Positions 40,597 through 43,957 of a DNA stretch of 43,957 bases are shown in pieces. The position numbers and the translations under genes were made by a program. The notes under the pieces were generated by a model. The model worked only from the letters and a program-made list of their open reading frames with translations, did no database searches and was not told the origin of the DNA. Position 1 is the first letter of the stretch. Each line of letters starts with the position of its first letter. This DNA comes from Caballeronia udeis (lineage in GTDB: Bacteria; Pseudomonadota; Gammaproteobacteria; Burkholderiales; Burkholderiaceae), in the NCBI RefSeq assembly GCF_001544555.2, contig NZ_FCOK02000082.1:1-43957 (forward strand), given 5' to 3'.

Positions 40597-41849
40597 ACCC
40601 GCAGCCTGAAGCGGATGTAGTAGAAATTGACCGATGCCGCCGCGAGATACCCCGCCGCCAGCCCGATCAGCGCGCCATAGCTGCCCATGCGCGGAATCGC
40701 GATCAGGTTCACCCCGAAAGCGACCGCCAGCGCCAGCAGCCACTTCGCGAGCAACACGAATTTCGCCTGGTATTTAAGCACGACGAGGTTTCCGATTGCT
40801 TCTATGCCGGCCGGCACTGAAAGCCAGACCGCCCAGCGGAAAATGCTGATGGATTCGGTGTAGGCCGGCCCGAACACGCGCGAGATGATGACCCCCGCGA
40901 GCAGGTCGAGCACGATCGCGCCGCCGATCATCAGCACGGCCGTCATCGCGATCAGGCGCCCGAGGTTGCGTTTGAGCTGCACGGCGTCGTGCACCCGGTA
41001 CACGAACGCCGGGGCGATAGTCTGCGCGAGCATCAGCGCGAGCGTGATCCAGTTTTCGTTGAGTTGCTGCGCGGCGGAATACCGGCCGAGATCGGCGAAC
41101 GAAATGTGGCGTTCGAGCATGAGCCGGTCGAGCTTAAGGAACAGGTACATACAAATGAGGCCGAGCCAGAACACCGTGCCGGCGCTCGCGAAATGGCGAA
41201 ACAGCGAGCGGTCGATGTGCCAGCCGAGCTTGCCGCCGTGCCGATGAATGTAATACAGCATCAACACGCCGCCGATGACCGCCGCTTCCAGCGCCCACAG
41301 CCAGCCGAAGCGCGCCGGGCTTGCCGCAGCGCGCACGAGCACGTACACGAGCGCGGCTTTGGCGACCGCCGTGAGCATGCTGGTCAGCAATTGCGGTTTG
41401 CTGTACGTCATGCTTTGCAGCCATGCGTTGATCACGCCGACGAAAGGTTCGCGGAACAGCATGGTCACGGCAAGGCCGGCGAGCATGGCGCCGACAAGCG
41501 GGTCCGTGAAACCCGCCGCAATGCCTGTCCAGGTGACGACCAGGGCCGCGGCGGATACGCCCATGCGCAACACGAATGCGCTGCCGAGCACCGTGCCGAG
41601 CTGGCCTGGCGGGCGATTCACGATGGTCGGCACGAGGATTTCGGCGCCGCAGACCCAGGTGATGGGCGAGAGCACGAGCAGCAGCGTGTTGGCGTATTGC
41701 CACTTGCCGAAGACGTCGGGGCCGAAGTAGCGCGCGAGCAGTCCGCTGATGGCGATAGCCACCGCGATCTGCGTCAGGCGTTCGAGACCCAGCCAGACGA
41801 TGTTCGCCAGCGCCTTGGTGACGTCGGGGTTCTTGATCCGTTTCAGCAT
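40593..41849 (-). CDS. Second Wzx-type flippase (MOP superfamily)
   Basis: A 418-residue protein with about twelve membrane helices. It shows YFGPDVFGKWQYANTLLLVL in the first part, LGLICMYLFLKLDRLMLERH in the middle, FADLGRYSAAQQLNENWITL after it, and the polysaccharide-translocase pattern throughout. It would export the lipid-linked unit made by the minus-strand block. It starts the operon flippase, GT2, GT4, galE, WecA-like. It is not a close copy of the flippase at 30565. Two flippases in one island suggest two lipid-linked units, though no second polymerase is present in the window. Confidence 0.85.
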   Translation of the reverse strand: MLKRIKNPDVTKALANIVWLGLERLTQIAVAIAISGLLARYFGPDVFGKWQYANTLLLVLSPITWVCGAEILVPTIVNRPPGQLGTVLGSAFVLRMGVSAAALVVTWTGIAAGFTDPLVGAMLAGLAVTMLFREPFVGVINAWLQSMTYSKPQLLTSMLTAVAKAALVYVLVRAAASPARFGWLWALEAAVIGGVLMLYYIHRHGGKLGWHIDRSLFRHFASAGTVFWLGLICMYLFLKLDRLMLERHISFADLGRYSAAQQLNENWITLALMLAQTIAPAFVYRVHDAVQLKRNLGRLIAMTAVLMIGGAIVLDLLAGVIISRVFGPAYTESISIFRWAVWLSVPAGIEAIGNLVVLKYQAKFVLLAKWLLALAVAFGVNLIAIPRMGSYGALIGLAAGYLAAASVNFYYIRFRLRV

Positions 41850-42378
41850 CGGCGGGCGGCGCCTGATGTTTTAGCAGCCATAGGTTTTAGTAGCCATAGG
41901 CATGGCGCTTGCGGTAAAAGAGCCGCCCGGGCTTTCTGTCATCCCTGCTGGCGCCCTGTCGGGAGCCGTCAACCTACGAGCGGTTTCCCGCCATTCGGTG
42001 CGACGTTTGTACTTTGCGGTGAAAAAGCGTCCGGGCATTGGATTAGAATATTTGCGCAGGTCCGCGCGGAAAGACTGCGATTATAGGTGCGAACAGTGCG
42101 CCCAACCGCGTGGTTGATACTCGCCGAGGGATCCCCGAAGGGAGCGTCACGAGGATCGGGGTCGCGCGCGACGAATTTCTTTCGTTATTTTTTCGCGTTT
42201 CGTCCGGTATCGTTTCTGGCAGTTCGTGCGTTCGGCGAGTTGTATCGGCGTAATGACCGGGTTGGTCGAGTCAGGTTTTCTTATTGTTGGCCGAAGGTCT
42301 GTATCAAGGGGTCTTCGTGACCCGGGACGCTTCGGGATGCCCCGGAACCATTTCAATTATTAGTCAGGTAGCCATTCC
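41850..42378. promoter_or_regulatory. Divergent promoter region between flippase and manB
   Basis: These 529 bp separate the minus-strand glycan operon from manB and must carry promoters for both. Seen: a 16-bp direct repeat at 41869-41900 and a short AT-rich stretch near 42170-42200. I see no promoter or operator that stands out, and no convincing small gene. Confidence 0.5.
41869..41900. repeat. Two direct copies of a 16-bp unit
   Basis: TTTTAGCAGCCATAGG (41869-41884) is followed directly by TTTTAGTAGCCATAGG (41885-41900), one mismatch. It lies 20-50 bp upstream of the second flippase start, in its promoter or leader. Probably a slippage duplication; duplicated binding sites are possible. 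Confidence 0.75.
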
Positions 42379-43794
42379 ATGAGCCAGTCACCGCAAGCAT
42401 CAGTTACCCAGTCCATTTTCAAGGCTTACGACATTCGCGGCATTGTGGGCAAAACTGTCGATGCCGGCGTCGCGCGCAACATTGGCCGCGCGTTCGGCAG
42501 CGAGATCAGAAGCCAAGGCGGCGACTCGGTCGTCGTGGCACGTGACGGCCGTCTGTCGGGTCCGGAGCTTGTTGGCGCGCTTGCTGACGGCTTGCGTGAA
42601 GCCGGCGTGGACGTTGTCGATATTGGCATGGTGCCTACGCCCGTGGGTTATTTCGCGGCCAGCGTGCCGATCGCGCTGCCCGCGGGCGAGCGGCGGGTGG
42701 ATTCGTGCATTGTCGTGACGGGGAGCCACAATCCGCCCGACTACAACGGTTTCAAGATGGTCCTGCGCGGCGCCGCCATTTATGGCGACCAGATCCAGGC
42801 GCTGTATCAGCGTATTGTCAACGACGACTTTACGAGCGGTGCGGGCACGTACACCGAATACGATATCCAGCAGGTCTACCTTGACCGGATTGTCAGCGAC
42901 ATCAAGCCTGCCCGCCCGATGAAGATCGTGGTCGATGCCGGCAACGGCGTGGCCGGCGATCTCGCACCGCGATTGTTCAAGGCGCTGGGCTGCGAGCTGG
43001 TCGAACTGTTCACTGACATTGACGGGACGTTCCCGAATCACCATCCCGATCCGGCGCATCCGGAAAACCTGCAGGACGTGATCAAGGCGTTGAAGGAGAC
43101 GGATGCGGAGATCGGTTTTGCGTTCGATGGCGACGGCGACCGTCTTGGCGTGGTCACGAAGGATGGCCAGATCATTTATCCGGATCGTCAGTTGATGTTG
43201 TTTGCGCAGGAAGTGTTGTCGCGCAACAAGGGTGGGCAGATCATTTACGACGTCAAGTGCACGCGTAATCTTGCTAAATGGGTTCGTGACGAGGGTGGTG
43301 AGCCGGTGATGTGGAAGACGGGTCACTCGCTGGTGAAGGCGAAGCTGCGGGAAACGGGCGCGCCGTTGGCGGGTGAGATGAGCGGTCACGTGTTTTTCAA
43401 GGATCGCTGGTACGGTTTCGACGATGGCCTTTATACCGGTGCGCGGATGCTTGAAATCCTGTCGCGGGTGGCTGATCCGAGCAAGCTGCTCAACGATTTG
43501 CCGAACTCGCTGTCAACGCCGGAATTGCAGCTGAAGCTCAATGAAGGTGAGAATTTTGAGCTGATCGCGAAGATGCAGAAAAACGCGAAGTTCACGGGCG
43601 CGGATGATGTGCTGACTATTGACGGGTTGCGGGTGGAATATCCGGATGGTTTCGGGCTCGCGCGGTCGTCGAATACCACGCCGGTGGTGGTTATGCGGTT
43701 TGAAGCTGACAGCGAGGAAGCGCTCAAGCGGATTCAGGAAGATTTTCGCCGGGTGATTTTGGCGGAGAAGGCCGACGCCAAGCTTCCATTCTGA
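42379..43794 (+). CDS. manB: Phosphomannomutase/phosphoglucomutase
   Basis: A 471-residue four-domain phosphohexomutase. The catalytic phosphoserine is Ser116 in VTGSHNPPDYNGFKM, the metal loop is AFDGDGDRLGVV (near 251-262), the sugar-binding loop GEMSGHVFFKDRW (near 333-345), and a phosphate-binding domain is at the C-terminus. It interconverts mannose-6-P and mannose-1-P (and the glucose forms), supplying the substrate for the BceA-like enzyme 35 kb to the left and glucose-1-P for UDP-glucose. AlgC and CpsG are equivalent names. No strong ribosome binding site is visible before the ATG. It stands alone on the plus strand, divergent from the glycan operon. Confidence 0.94.
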   Translation: MSQSPQASVTQSIFKAYDIRGIVGKTVDAGVARNIGRAFGSEIRSQGGDSVVVARDGRLSGPELVGALADGLREAGVDVVDIGMVPTPVGYFAASVPIALPAGERRVDSCIVVTGSHNPPDYNGFKMVLRGAAIYGDQIQALYQRIVNDDFTSGAGTYTEYDIQQVYLDRIVSDIKPARPMKIVVDAGNGVAGDLAPRLFKALGCELVELFTDIDGTFPNHHPDPAHPENLQDVIKALKETDAEIGFAFDGDGDRLGVVTKDGQIIYPDRQLMLFAQEVLSRNKGGQIIYDVKCTRNLAKWVRDEGGEPVMWKTGHSLVKAKLRETGAPLAGEMSGHVFFKDRWYGFDDGLYTGARMLEILSRVADPSKLLNDLPNSLSTPELQLKLNEGENFELIAKMQKNAKFTGADDVLTIDGLRVEYPDGFGLARSSNTTPVVVMRFEADSEEALKRIQEDFRRVILAEKADAKLPF

Positions 43795-43825
43795 TTTTCG
43801 TTCGCACTTGGGGTTGGGGTTTGGG

Positions 43826-43945
43826 GGTTCCGGGGCTGGTGGTCGGGGGTGATGCCCGGTTGCCAGGTTCCGGGGCTGGTGGTCGGGGTTGATGCCGGGT
43901 TGCCAGGTTCTGGGGTTAGCGGTCGGGGTCAGTGCCGGGTTGGTG
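43826..43945. repeat. Three tandem copies of a 40-bp unit
   Basis: A 40-bp unit starting GGTTCCGGGGCTGGTGG is repeated head to tail at 43826-43865, 43866-43905 and 43906-about 43945. The first two copies differ at two positions and the third is more diverged. It starts 31 bp after manB and runs almost to the window edge, so more copies may lie beyond. It is very rich in G on the plus strand. No coding frame or terminator is visible in it. Confidence 0.9.
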
Positions 43946-43957
43946 CTTTCGGCGTTA

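Noticed and set aside
42361..42378. JUMPstart/ops element before manB (GTAGCC seen)
   Set aside because: Only a few bases match, and the GGCGGTAGC core is absent. No ops element was found before the core operon either.
1..43957. tRNA or rRNA genes
   Set aside because: No cloverleaf with a T-loop consensus and no conserved rRNA stretches were noticed on reading; a tRNA scan was not possible here.

Overview
The base composition (high GC, strong GC3), codon use and gene families point to a Burkholderiaceae chromosome, most likely Paraburkholderia, Caballeronia or Burkholderia. Signs are the fused mannose-1-phosphate guanylyltransferase/isomerase and the Wza/Wzc/priming-transferase set that resembles the cepacian (bce) genes, a GlxA-type regulator, and an oxalate/formate-type transporter with its 48-residue small subunit. 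The placement is inferred from families; no database search was run.

Almost the whole window is one exopolysaccharide island. Left edge (1-3884): the last 76 nt of a group II intron, then on the minus strand a GDP-mannose mannosyl hydrolase with a 46-residue membrane protein, and a large exported clan GH-A-like glycosidase. Regulatory stretch (3885-5256): 1.37 kb without a convincing gene, AT-rich in its right half, with several inverted repeats and a good sigma-54 promoter match at 4987-5002. Core operon (5257-17709, plus): GlxA/AraC-type regulator, GDP-mannose synthesis (bceA-like), priming glycosyltransferase, Wza-type lipoprotein, Wzc-type tyrosine kinase, gmd, fcl, and two GT4 glycosyltransferases, one WcaI-like. 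Middle (17850-32897): a small exported protein, WcaF-like acetyltransferase, GMC oxidoreductase, GT4, Wzy-like polymerase, three membrane acyltransferases in a row, another glycosyltransferase, a Wzx flippase and a GT4 overlapping it. Interruption (33008-36211): the transporter with its small subunit, and a perhydrolase/chloroperoxidase-type hydrolase. Right block (36257-41849, minus): Wzx-like flippase, GT2, GT4, galE and a WecA/WbpL-type initiating transferase. Divergent from it is phosphomannomutase/phosphoglucomutase (42379-43794), followed by a 40-bp tandem repeat.

How it fits together: ManB makes mannose-1-P, the BceA-like enzyme makes GDP-mannose, and Gmd plus Fcl turn it into GDP-L-fucose. 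The priming transferase loads the first sugar on undecaprenyl phosphate, five or so glycosyltransferases extend the unit, four acyltransferases (and perhaps the GMC oxidoreductase) decorate it, Wzx flips it, Wzy polymerises it, and Wzc/Wza export it. The exported glycosidase may trim or release the polymer. The set is a hybrid: assembly genes of cepacian type but sugar and decoration genes of colanic-acid type (gmm, gmd, fcl, wcaI, wcaF), predicting a fucosylated and heavily acylated polymer. A Wzb-type phosphatase and UDP-glucose dehydrogenase are not in the window. The right block has its own flippase and initiating enzyme but no polymerase, so it may be a second glycan pathway sharing the sugar-nucleotide supply.
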